Shown in pieces: positions 43,626 to 54,741 of a DNA stretch of 64,000 bases (position 1 is the stretch's first letter; the number at the start of each line of letters is the position of its first letter). The translations under genes and the position numbers were made by a program. Source of the stretch: Strigamia acuminata (lineage: Eukaryota; Arthropoda; Chilopoda; Geophilomorpha; Linotaeniidae); the NCBI GenBank assembly GCA_949358305.1, contig OX442315.1, positions 32,390,427 to 32,454,426 of the forward strand, in the 5' to 3' direction. The notes under the pieces are model-generated. The model was not told the DNA's origin and made no database searches. It saw nothing but the letters and a program-made list of their open reading frames with translations.

Positions 43626-44597
43626 ATGTGCGATATTACAGAAGAGAGTGCAAACCGCGCAAACCCTTTTGCTAATGATAGAAACATTTCGAGTGTATCC
43701 GTACCAACATCCACAGGTCAGAATAATCAAATTTCTCCTCAACACTTTCAGTGGTTAGACCCCGCGAAAACGATAGGTAAAAAAATTCTACGACAAGGAA
43801 AAGAATTGAAATGTCCTCGCGATTATTCACTATGTCAAGTCAACGTGCAACAAACATCAGGTCCTTCCCTCGAACAAATCGATTTAGGTTTTCCCTTAGC
43901 CGTTCCTTGCACCATAACGGTCACTCAATGCGATTCAGCCGTCGGAAGATCACTAGAAAAAGTTCTACTGACCATTAAACGATCGGAGATTTGTTTAATC
44001 CACATGAAAATCCGCGCTGTCGAACTCTACGAAGGGAAACGAGTGCACAACGACGAATTAATCGAGTTTGAATTCGAGCTGGAACTACTCTCGTTTGAAC
44101 CGCAGTTGGAAATTTACGAATTGGACGACTCGATGAAAATTGAACGGGCCAGCAAGCACAAAGAAAAGGGCGTGGAGTTGTATCGATCCAATTTAGTGTA
44201 TTCGGCCTTTTATCGGTTTAGTAAAGCTCTTAAGTTGCTTATTTTCTCGCTTAATCCACCGAGCGCAGAAAGCAAAGCTCAGCGTGACCAACTAATCATC
44301 GCATGTTACCTCAACATTGCCCAATGCCAAATTAGGACGGAGCGATATGATTTTGTGGTTAGAAATTGTGGTAAGGTCCTAGAGTTGGATGAGAATAACT
44401 CGAAAGCTTACTACCGACGAGGAGTTGCGTATGTGAATCTCCAAGAATACGAAAAAGCAAGAGTTGATTTGCACAAAGCGGACGAATTACAACCGAGGAA
44501 TAGCGAGATAAAGAGACAGATTGAAATACTAGATAGAAAAACGGTACAACTTGACTTGGATTTAGGTGAAAAACTGCAGAAAATGTTCTCAAAATGA
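43626..44597 (+). CDS. FKBP-like TPR protein (FKBPL/FKBP6-type)
   Basis: One uninterrupted coding exon of 323 residues begins at MCDITEES. A 5' untranslated exon ending near 43540 (gaacatt|gtacgt) is spliced to the acceptor at about 43604. Residues ~35-60 read HFQWLDPAKTIGKKILRQGK, like the lead into an FKBP fold. The following ~90 residues keep the FKBP-like layout without clear PPIase active-site residues. The C-terminal half has three TPR motifs, including EKGVELYRSNLVYSAFYRFS, CYLNIAQCQIRTERYDFVVR and AYYRRGVAYVNLQEYEKARV, the type that binds the Hsp90 C-terminus. A co-chaperone role is inferred from that. The intronless coding region in an intron-dense neighbourhood suggests retrocopy origin or intron loss. 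A truncated copy lies at 35230. Confidence 0.78.
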   Translation: MCDITEESANRANPFANDRNISSVSVPTSTGQNNQISPQHFQWLDPAKTIGKKILRQGKELKCPRDYSLCQVNVQQTSGPSLEQIDLGFPLAVPCTITVTQCDSAVGRSLEKVLLTIKRSEICLIHMKIRAVELYEGKRVHNDELIEFEFELELLSFEPQLEIYELDDSMKIERASKHKEKGVELYRSNLVYSAFYRFSKALKLLIFSLNPPSAESKAQRDQLIIACYLNIAQCQIRTERYDFVVRNCGKVLELDENNSKAYYRRGVAYVNLQEYEKARVDLHKADELQPRNSEIKRQIEILDRKTVQLDLDLGEKLQKMFSK

Positions 44598-46417
44598 TGG
44601 GACGAGTGTTTGATGTGTGTTTTTGTAATTAAATAAGAGAATAAAAAAAGTTGCGAAGGTTTATGTGGAATGATATTGTCTATTAACCCCACAGAAAAAT
44701 TAGGTCGAATGTTGGGTTTTGGCCATGACAATAGATGCGGCAATGCTCGTTTAACAACATAGGCGAGGATTATCGTAAAGTAGAATTGGGTAGAAATTGC
44801 AGCAATAAAGATCCGTTTGTGTGCAAAATTGGTTACAAAGTTCAAATTAAGGTTATTTTACGTTTTGTAATGATCCTTTTGACAAAGGACAGGTTGTTTC
44901 GGGAAAATGGATGGAATGTCAAGCAAATAGTTGGCTAACTCGTTTAGTTAGTAAATTAAAAGGTAATTTAGAATTATGGGGTGCGTTTTTATTCGCGAGT
45001 GTGGGTCTGCATTTCTTCGAGCTACAGCCATTACTGACACTTGTGGGGCATAAATCAACCGTAACAAGTTAGTAAAACTTGATAATGTTATTTAGTTAAG
45101 GTTATTACCAGTGGATGAATAAAATATGTTGACACTGGGCATCCTTGAGGATTTACAGCACTCTTTTTTTTTTTTAAACATCTCGGCCCTTTGGGGAATA
45201 AATTAAATAAAGGTTTTTTGAAAAATAATAATTTGTTCAAAAATTATAGCGAAATTTTAAAGCAAACAAATGTCTAGCGCTCAAAAATTTTGCTGACAAT
45301 AATTTATACTAAACCACATTTTAAACAACCTATTTAAACTGCTTTTTAAAATGTTTGTCTGGATCTAACGTCAAAGATGGCGGTCGATTTTTAGTCCCAG
45401 TGGGCGTGCGCAGTCTGGGCACGACATTACAACACGGATACGTCTACTGTTTGGGCGTTTATACGAGTAATAAACATCCAAAACAGCAAAATTATACATT
45501 TTTCACCGTTCCAGTTTGTCTAAATCTAATTTTTCTTAAATTTTCCAAGAAATTTTCACTCCTGGGATATAAAACGATAAATATGACTTTAGGAATGCGC
45601 CTAGTGTGTGGAAATACATTTGAATTAGTCAATAAAAAAACTATCTTTTTGAGAGTAAAGCAGAAACCCCCATTAGAAGCTATGAATGTAAAGGTTGTTG
45701 CGATTTGTTTGGAGATTAATTTTGTTTTCTTCCTGGCGATTTGTTGTTATGGAGTGGAGTTTGTCCATTCAATTCGCCCAATCTATTATGAGTAATTGCA
45801 TTCGACAATTACAGCCGAAACCTTTTGTGGTTTAGTTTCCTGACCTATTCGTTACTAAACAATCCAAGATAGGGTTTGTTTTGCCATTATTTAGATGGAA
45901 TAAACACGGGAATAGGCATTTGTTAGCAAGAATTGTAGTACTTGTTTGTGTTTTTGTTAATTTAAATCAAAAATTTTTTCTTCAATGGAACAATTTATTA
46001 AGACACAGAATTAATTCATTCTAATAAATGAATACATAAAGGAACTATGATTGTACAATATTGGTTAATTCGTTCAAATCCAAACAGAATAAAACAAATT
46101 TCACACATCTCATTTTCCAATGGTTTAATTAAAAAATTTTGAACAATTATAATGCCAAATATTTCATGATAACATGAACGGTAAAAACAATTTTTATTAT
46201 TATTATTCTAATTATATAAACAAAGAAATTTTCCTGCATGTAAGCATAGTGAATTCCGAATAATTCCTCTTGTTCTTGATATAATAATAAATAAAATACA
46301 GCTATGATAATAATGAATAGTTTAAATGTTGAAAAATATCATCGTTATTGTCATAATATTTCCAAAGATACTAACAAAGTTGTGTATACATAAGAAAAAT
46401 AATTTCTTTCCAGTTTT
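44598..46417. other. Spacer between FKBP-like gene and PLRWG peptide gene
   Basis: Contains segments shared with blocks A and B (near 45130, 45205-45300 and 45690-45830). The frame at 45355-45795 has no recognised domain and overlaps the duplicated noncoding segment, so I do not call it a gene. 46300-46417 matches the 3' side of the other peptide gene. Confidence 0.5.
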
Positions 46418-46738
46418 CTATCCCCATCTCAATGGCTGACCTTTAGGACGAGACAGTCCTCGCGCAACAGCGCTGACGAAAGTGTGGGGAGAATTACGGC
46501 TTTTCGTCGACCCAAACGTTTTCCCTTGAGCTAGCAAACTGAGTGCTCTCTTAACCAATCCAGGTAAAGGATCTTTTATTTCACGAGTAAATGCTTGTTG
46601 AAATTGCTCTTCTTGATCTCTGTGCCAATCGTAGTCGTCCATGATGTCATTTGTCTGCCTCTGAGAGTCCACACACGTCCATAACGGTAACAGAATCGAG
46701 ATTAAAATGAGTGTTGATACAGTGTGATGATGAGCCAT
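46418..46738 (-). CDS. Secreted neuropeptide-like precursor, ends PLRWG
   Basis: 106 residues from ATG 46738, directly after an acceptor. The signal peptide is MAHHHTVSTLILISILLPLW then TCVDS. The body has DDYDWHRDQEEQFQQAF and DPLPGLVKRALSLLAQ, then SPHTFVSAVARGLSRPKGQP and LRWG-stop. Gly after Arg-Trp is a likely amidation donor. A Lys-Arg in GLVKRALS is a possible dibasic site, and Arg before GLSRPKG a monobasic one. The predicted peptide would end PKGQPLRW-amide, close in style to insect short neuropeptide F variants that end RLRW-amide; that link is an inference. It is the repeat-free paralogue of 36041-36727 and probably nearer the ancestral form. Confidence 0.75.
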   Translation of the reverse strand: MAHHHTVSTLILISILLPLWTCVDSQRQTNDIMDDYDWHRDQEEQFQQAFTREIKDPLPGLVKRALSLLAQGKTFGSTKSRNSPHTFVSAVARGLSRPKGQPLRWG

Positions 46739-49700
46739 CTGAAAATATAATAGTTGCAACATTTAAAAGAGTGAAAAGCAATTTACTAAAGTTATGTAAT
46801 GGCGGCCATTATGCTACGCTCTACGGTATCACGACTTTTGAACGGGAAAAATGTTATCATTCTTGAGAATCTCATTACAAATAACATTTTTTGAAATTTT
46901 ATTTACAAGTTTAAATGCCATCCGTTCAGGTGTAAACACGTTCAAATGTCGGCCCGGTTAACTGGGGTCCGGTTAAAAGTCCCGCAGTTGAACTGTCGGC
47001 CCGGTTATGTTCAAGTGTCCCGCGCGGTTAAGTGTTTTCGAACCGTGCTCTAGATTCTGCTCCCGGTACCTTTATGCCAAATTCAAACACTAAATTCCAT
47101 GTTTTGCACAAGGAAACAATAAAATTGTTTATTACACACGAGTGAATAGTTCCATTACCTGTTATTATTTCTAAAAATTATGTGTTTATTGCATTGTATG
47201 TAGACTTTAGGTTTGTTTTTTCTTTTGGTAATTTTCTAATGATAATTTTGAAGTACAGTAAGTATAGACTTTTTTTTTTGCTGTGGTTCAGATGATAAAT
47301 GTTGCAATCCCAAAGTTAATCTGAAAGGTAATGTGTTTACCAAACACTACCACGGGAGCAAAAACTAATCACGAGAATGATTTGACTGATTCTTGTGGGA
47401 GGTGCAAACACTTTTTCCACTTGACTTGCACCACGAGAATCAGTAAGAGATAAAAACATCGCTTATTAATGCGAAGTTGAATTTATTCCGTAGTTACTAA
47501 CAATTGGCACTTCACAATAAGAAAGCCGGTCACTAACATTGCTCGGATTTAATCATTACTTTATTGTGACATGCTACTTCAAAATGAAATATTGACTATT
47601 TTTAAAATTTATTATTTTTAAAAGGATGAAATACAGGTTTCACTGTGCACTCTAAAAATAAAATGCAATCGAAGCTTGGTTGCTGTTGACCATGTTTTCA
47701 TGGAAAACCAGCCATCATACACCTACATGTTTTCACATGGAAATGGCAAAACCAGCCATCTTTTGTTGCAATTTGTTTTTACATGGTCATAATAGCACGC
47801 TCATTGTTCATTTTCTCGTAGCCGTTTTACAATTGTTTATTTCAATCTACGTCCTGTATCTTAATGTCAAATTCAGATTGAAAAACACTTTCCCCTATCC
47901 ATTACCCGGTGATTACCCTTTTCTACAAGCATAACGTTTCACGATATTTTTAATTAATACACATGCACATGGATTACAGAAAAGATGTACTGGAAAAGAC
48001 GTTTTCCTTTACTGGAGTTAGTCTTGTGATTGCACACACTTCCTACATACACAACATCTAACTATCTAATTCATATACAAAGAGTCTCCATTCCATTGAT
48101 CTGGACATATTATCCCTACCTGCTTAGCAACAAATTGCTCTTATCCTTTTACAATTTCTCCGAATAATGTCAAAGTAATTAGCATTAGCATTTCTTACCT
48201 CTTATGTCTCGAGTGTCATTAGTAAAGTGAATCTGTATTGGATAAGTTGTTTGTTTACTATATCAATTTATCAGATGTATTGCTCAGGTTTTATTCTGTC
48301 GGTGAAAGAAAACAGGAAGCGGAGCTGTTTCAAGAAAAGTTGTAGAGGCAATTTTTTTTCTTAGAATTTTGTATATTGGGGTTTTGGTTCCTTTTTTTTC
48401 TTTATCATATTTCAGTCGTATTTCTTCATTTTTATTGAAGATTTGTGTGTTAAAAATCTATCTTTTGTACAGGAGAACCAGGAAGAATGTTAGAATTAAA
48501 ACACTACACAAACATTGTGAGTTAATTATAAAAAGTCAATGTTTGTGAACTCTGTCTTGTGTTTATGCAATACAGAAATGAATTCGCTAGAGAGACTAGA
48601 ATATCATGTTCCATTTTAATGACCATGTTTGCCAAAATAACTTGATACGATACTTAAAACGTAAAATTAAAATTAAAATTAATTATTTATTTTTATTTGT
48701 AAATAATTTGTAAATAATGTAAAACCGACTCTCTTTTCCTTAGTTTAAGCTTTCTTCAGCACTAAAAACTCCTTTTCAGATGATTATAAATAAGCGCTGA
48801 AGTGCTGAAGTGATTATTCATGTGATATCGTTCGTGACAATCGTAATAATCACTTCAGCATGTCATTTACGTAATCTCTGAATTATACCTAAGTTTTTTT
48901 TAATGACAAAGTAACTCCAAGTCACGTGATTAGCGTTTTAGCAACAACTGGAACGATGTGTGATTTTAAAATTCAAAGGGGTGTCAACAGCAACAAAGGT
49001 TAACTACTGCGTGTAAACATTTACAGTAAGGTAAGGAACTTTGTGGATGAGTTCAATAGACCTTTGGAAAAATGAGGTCAGGTGATACAATCATGTGATC
49101 GTAACAATGGTCTCCCCATTCAATGAGAAAAACAATTGCAGTGTTATTATTGTGGGCGGAGCCAAACTGCATTATGTCATAATTTTCCAATGGTCTATTC
49201 ATGGAATGCAAACTTTCTACTAACAAGTAAGTTCTTAGTGAATATAAAAGTTTTTTAAAAATCTCGGTCGCTTCTGCTAAAGAAGCACCGACTTTCATTT
49301 CTCTACAAATAATATTTGGTCAGCTAACTATCTCAGGCAAAATTAAAATCTCTTCAAATAAAAACAAAAACATGTCCATTTTGAATAATTCCCTGAAATA
49401 CTCTATAGTAGCTGCAGCCACTCCACATTGTTTTAAAATGCAGCTTACAAATTAACGTTGCTCAGCCACTGCATTTCTAACATGAATTTAGCCAATTGCT
49501 GACCAATATGGCTGACATATTCTTAGATTAGCAATTCTGCAATTCTGAGATCAAAATTAAAGACAATGATTCTTCAAGTAACCAATAATAAACTACTTAA
49601 CTGAGAATTTTTTTTAAAATCTTACTAGAATTGTTATTCTTACCTAAGGTTTCTTGAAACACCAAGTTATGAAATCTTGACAAGACTACATTGTTTTTAT

Positions 49701-50149
49701 AGTAAAGTAACTTGAAAACAGCCCACAGCGACAGCTGAGTGTGCGATGTGGTGAAACAGTCACACGTAGATTTCAGATAAACGTAATAAATTTGTTTTTC
49801 AAGAATTGTAATGAATAAGGAAAAATCAAAATCAAGAGAGTGTAAGAATATATATAGTCTTGCATTATTTAATAGTATAGTCTTGCAATATTTAATAGTA
49901 ATACAATTTCCTAAGTTAATATATTGTAGTTTCCAATAAAACATTTCCAGACTCAACCATTGCTTTGTGTGAAGAATGAAGAGTAAACACATGTGTCATG
50001 TGTCAATTGACACTTTCTTTTTCACAATTTTGTGAATATTTTTATTTTTTTCTCTTTTATTTGTTTGTCTATTGATTATACACAGTATTTCATTTTAAAT
50101 TTATCATGGCAATTTGTCCATTTAGGGATGCACGTGTACGAGCAATTCA
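46739..50149. other. Gene-poor AT-rich region
   Basis: No supported coding region. 46930-47040 has a short repeated 'cggcccggtta' motif. 47055-47110 resembles the cagttcgcgcc MITE arm weakly (cccggtacc...gccaaattc). 47695-47790 has two 'acatgttttca(c)atggaaa' copies. A strong hairpin lies at 48803-48860. Confidence 0.4.
48803..48860 (+). other. Hairpin with 16-bp perfect stem
   Basis: tgctgaagtgattatt at 48803-48818 is the exact reverse complement of 48845-48860, with a 26-nt loop. The size fits a small miRNA precursor or a decayed inverted-repeat element. No expression evidence. Confidence 0.4.
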
Positions 50150-50157
50150 ATCATGGT

Positions 50158-50794
50158 TAGAGACCGGATAAATGCATGCAATATATTTTTATTCAATATA
50201 AAGCCAAAATCTGCAATAAATGCATATTTTCCAAAAATCGGAAATAAATGCATAAATAGCAGTTTTTGTGCTACGAAAATGATACATACCATCGTACATG
50301 ATACGTTTTGCTTACGTGTAGGCCTTTTCTGTATTTAAATACTGACATTGTATTTCATTTCATTTACAACAATGCCGAAAGTTGTTAGTTCGAGATCTAC
50401 ACGGGAACAATTAAACTCGTACGTAACGTTTTTTGCTAAGTACACAACACATTCAATTCCTGATGAATCAACAATTCGAAAAAATTATTTGCCGGCGTAT
50501 TTCACTTCCCAAATTAATGGCATTCGTGAGAACTTGTGTAGAAAACATGTTTGGGTGTCAATAGATGAAACAACCGACAAACTTGGTCGGTATATTGCGC
50601 TATTCGTTGTTGAACGGTTTTTTTCACAATTTAAGTCTGTGCTTACTGACAAGCGACACAATTTTACCACACAACACTTAGGAATGGCTCTGATTTTTTA
50701 TTGCAACAAATGATTTCACTGAAATACATTTTTTTATTTTGCATATTTTATGTGCATAAAATGAATTTTATTTCACATATATATCCGGTCTCTA
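50158..50794 (+). mobile_element. hAT element with 8-bp target duplication
   Basis: The terminal repeat tagagaccggata begins at 50158 and returns inverted, ending at 50794. Both sides are flanked by the perfect 8-bp duplication atcatggt (50150-50157 and 50795-50802), the hallmark of hAT insertion. It is 637 bp long, far below an autonomous hAT, and contains a short reading frame. Confidence 0.92.
50372..50713 (+). pseudogene. Truncated hAT/CGGBP1-like transposase
   Basis: The 113-residue frame starts MPKVVSSRSTREQLNSYVTF. It has PDESTIRKNYLPAYF and HVWVSIDETTDKLGRYIALF, which resemble the N-terminal part of hAT-related CGGBP1/DUF659-type transposases. The rest of the RNase H-like catalytic domain and the dimerisation domain are missing. 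It may be an internal-deletion derivative mobilised in trans. Confidence 0.6.
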
Positions 50795-50802
50795 ATCATG
50801 GT

Positions 50803-53800
50803 AATGTCAAGGTCATCTAAGTATTCCCTTATAAAATACCAAATTTTAGGCCCAAAAGTTTAATTTTTAGATTAATAAATACAATTTTAAGCTAAAAATT
50901 TACCATTTCACGTGGAAAATAAACTTTTTGTCAAAATAACGTTGTTTTCTTTAAAAAATCAATGAAATTCAGGGGGCCCTAAACTTTGGTGGGCCCTAGG
51001 CACGTGCCTTATGGGTAATCCGTTACTGCCATGACCAGAGTTCTCAGTGGTCACGTAACATAAACAATTGAATCGATCTTGCACATAATTATCGTAGGAA
51101 ACACGTTCCGCCGAGGAGATCAATACGTTTCATTTCTCATTCATCGGGAAAATACGCAGGAAATTGAATGAAACAATTGTTAACAAATCAGTTACGCAAT
51201 TAGCCGTTTACAAATTTTGTTTCATCAACATCATCGGCTTAGAGGTTGCCTATTGTGCACCGGCTCAGCATTTACCGAGGGCATTGCCTCATACACTCAC
51301 AACCGATAATTGATTTCGTGGTTTCATCACACAGCTCAGAGTTGTCAAAGAATTGCCAATGCACTTTTTGTGTGTACAAAATGTATATGGGTTTAGCCGT
51401 TTGATCGCACGTCATTGCCAGGCAAATCTCAACATTTGTATTTTTTTTATCGATTAGTTATTCTTTGAAACTGTCTAAAGTTTTTAACGACTTTTCATCG
51501 AGTGAAATAAACATTTTATACAAAGAATTTTGGCTTTCAGAGGTTTTACATGAAAAATAAAACCTCTGGAAGCCAAAATGAGATCGTTTACGTTTATTAG
51601 TGGACATTTTGAAAATTAATATGGGAATTTTTTATCGTATAAATTATAAATTGATTGATTAATGAAAAAAGGTGTGCTTAAAACCGCACGTGGAAGGTTA
51701 AAAAAGCAATAACGAACAAATTTAATGAAAAGATCATTAATGTCAGCGATGTAATTGTTTGCATTCTGAAATCGGGAGAAATAGGCTTACGTAATAAAAT
51801 AATAAAATGCCCGTATTTCCTGGTAAAGGTAAAAGGTGATGCGGTACATTTATCACTCAACATCCAAACAATTTCTCGGTTTACTAGAACGATAATTGAT
51901 TATAGAAGGAGAAGGATGGTATTTTGCGAGGGGGTTTTTCATGAATTTGCGCGATTGTAGCGATTTGATCGATCAAAGTACTTGGTTTAATTAGAATTAA
52001 GTAGAATTAAGTAGAACTCTAGATTATAAAAATGAGTTTTTATCTCTTTTATATTGGTTTTCATTATTGGGAATTAATTTGAAAAAAAAAACAAAATTAC
52101 TTCCTAATGGGGAATTTTCCCATTTGTGAAACTGAAATACTTTTCATACTTTACGTATCTATGTACTGAAATCAGATTTCCTCGAGTTTTATTTATGAAA
52201 ACATTTTTTTTCTTATAAAATTTTTTTTTTGTAAATTTATCTCAAAATATTGAGCAACGCAAAATCTCTTTATTACATTTTGTGGTCAAATTACTATCCA
52301 ATAGATTAAAAAAAAATATTGGGTTTATTTTTAAAGCTTATTCTGCTTGTAATTCATATTTTTTCCATTCCCAAGTCAAGGACTCACACACTACACATGT
52401 ATAAAATAGTCGAGTTGGTGTTAATGATTACCGATCATCCAGATATATAAAAATAAAATCGATTTACTTAATAAAAACACTTCATTTCAAGGTCGCATTA
52501 AAATATTTATGAAACCTTTACATGACATATTTTATAATGTTAATATATATACAGAACTTCAAATGGATGCATAAAATGATTCAATAAACTTTTTCCAAAC
52601 AAATAAATAATAAAAAAACTGAAAAAAATATATTTAACACATAAATTAGGCCCAAAAATTAAATTTACGATTAATTATCAGATTGACGTAGTTTACCGAG
52701 CAAACTCGACATTTTTAAAATTATTATTGTTTTTATTTTTACATATTTTAATAAACACAAACATAAACACTCAAACTCGAACTAAATGTCTGTATATATA
52801 AATTCATATTCCGACCAAGGGATTGCAACATCCAAGCGTAATTTAGTTTAACCCTAAAGCAATTTACACGAGCTATGAATAATTTCCATCAATCTTACTA
52901 CACAAAGCAACAGCAAAGCAATGACCTTTCAAGTGATTTTTTAAAAAATCGAACAGTGTAAATAAATTTTTATATTTTCCTTTTTAATTTATTTTTTTTT
53001 TTAATTTATTTTTTCCTTCAAAATTTTGTTAATGTTTCAAATTTCAAACCTTCATTGTCTAAGCGACGTCATGTAATTAGTTTGACATGAATGAGTAAGA
53101 GAGGGGGCAAGTTGAAGACTTTTCATGTTGAGTAAATTAAGGGTTTTTCAGTGAAACGCATCACGCGATCTACTCGGTTTGATATTAAGGAGCAAAATTA
53201 ATAACATCGTGTTTGAGTAGAATTAAAAGACATAGTAACTGTCGGATGCGTTATATCACCAGGACACACACAAATCATCGTTAAATGGCATTTTTTACAC
53301 ATTTATATAATGCCGTGGTAACAGCTGCTATGATTAGCTATTGTAAATTTGAAAATAAACTCGAAAAAACGTCTTTTGTTTGCCTAAGTGACTTTATTTT
53401 CATTAAAAGCAAATTTTACGCATAAAATGCATCTAAAAACCTGAAAATATGATTTCTAGACCAGTAATTAAAATGTACACCAACAATTTAAGCAAAAAGA
53501 TGTTTTGTAAGAGTTTTTGTAATTATTTTTAAATTATATTTTTCGTCACAAATTCTTTCTTTAGTTTTCTGTTATGCAATGGTGAAGTTCTACAGTGAAG
53601 CCAACCATCGAGCGGTGTTTTAAATTGCTCGATTTTGTAATGATTTGTGTACGTGTAATATTTTTTGATGATGATAATAATAAAAATAATGAATAAAAAA
53701 TATTTTCTTACCTTTAAATATTATTTCCTTTTTTTGGATTTTTTTTTTAAGAGAAACTTTTCAGGTTCTATATAGTATGGAGGTGTGGTATGCTTATAGC

Positions 53801-54741
53801 CAAGTTTAATGCCTGAGATTTTAGTTTTGAAGCTGATCGCTGCAACAGGTGACCGAATCAAATGGACCAATAGCGTGGCGACTATATATCGACTATATAT
53901 CGCGGGTTCATGCGCATGGCTATATGCTAGGAGTTGAAACATATTTATATACAGGTGCATTCGAGGGTTTTAGATTGAGTGGATGGAGTGAGATCTCCAG
54001 AAATGGAATGTATAAATGGATTTAAGCTCTGGCTGAAAGTTTCTGAACTTAAAGTGAATTGAATTCAACGTTTCAAACTTGTTTCACTTATTTTTTTACT
54101 GATAAAATAAAAAAAATAAAAAATTGAACGAATTACAAAATTGGTTATAAAGTAAATTGGTTCAACTTTTAATGTACTTTATGTGTCTTTTTTTACTGAT
54201 TATTTATTTATTTTTTTATGTCTGAAATAATATTTTTTAAGATTTCATTACACTGAAAGACTTTTTAAGCTTTTAAACTAATTTTATTTACAACGATCGA
54301 AAACAAGTTGATGTATTTGTTGGTGTATAGTTTTGTTTAAAATGGCCGAAAATAGAAGCGCACACACACGAACACACAAAAGAACAAAACAATAAAAAAT
54401 AAACTTCAATTTAAAATGTGTATATAATAAAACAAATAAATGTATATACATTTTTTTAACGCTACCGGATTAAAAATTGTCAAGAATAAAGGATCAATTC
54501 CAAAATTTCGACAACAACACCATCTAGGGAAACAATATTGCACCTATTACAAACTTATAATCGACTACTTTTTTCTTTACAACAGTCTCTACCAGTGTTT
54601 GTTAAAGGCGCTGTTTCAAAACATCGATCTTTATTTAAGCACTCGCTTAGAGGCTTATTTGATAACCAGGCATAACTAATCTGTAAACCATTAACTTGCA
54701 GTATTTCGAATGAGTTGATTATTTTCCATTCCGAAAACAAC
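50803..54741. other. Gene-poor AT-rich region upstream of Ubr4
   Basis: No supported coding region over almost 4 kb. A near-perfect hairpin lies at 51527-51579. Short frames at 51678-51863, 53721-53960 and 54440-54679 have no domains. The Ubr4 promoter should lie near 54300-54740. Confidence 0.4.
51527..51579 (+). other. 22-bp hairpin stem
   Basis: attttggctttcagaggttt at 51527 pairs with aaacctctggaagccaaaat ending at 51579, with one G-U-type mismatch and a loop of about 9 nt. No surrounding gene explains it. Confidence 0.45.

Noticed and set aside
45355-45795. 146-residue plus-strand frame
   Set aside because: No domain recognised, and its 3' half matches noncoding sequence in duplicated block B.
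47680-47934. 84-residue plus-strand frame
   Set aside because: Spans a small local repeat, has no domain and lies in a gene-poor region.
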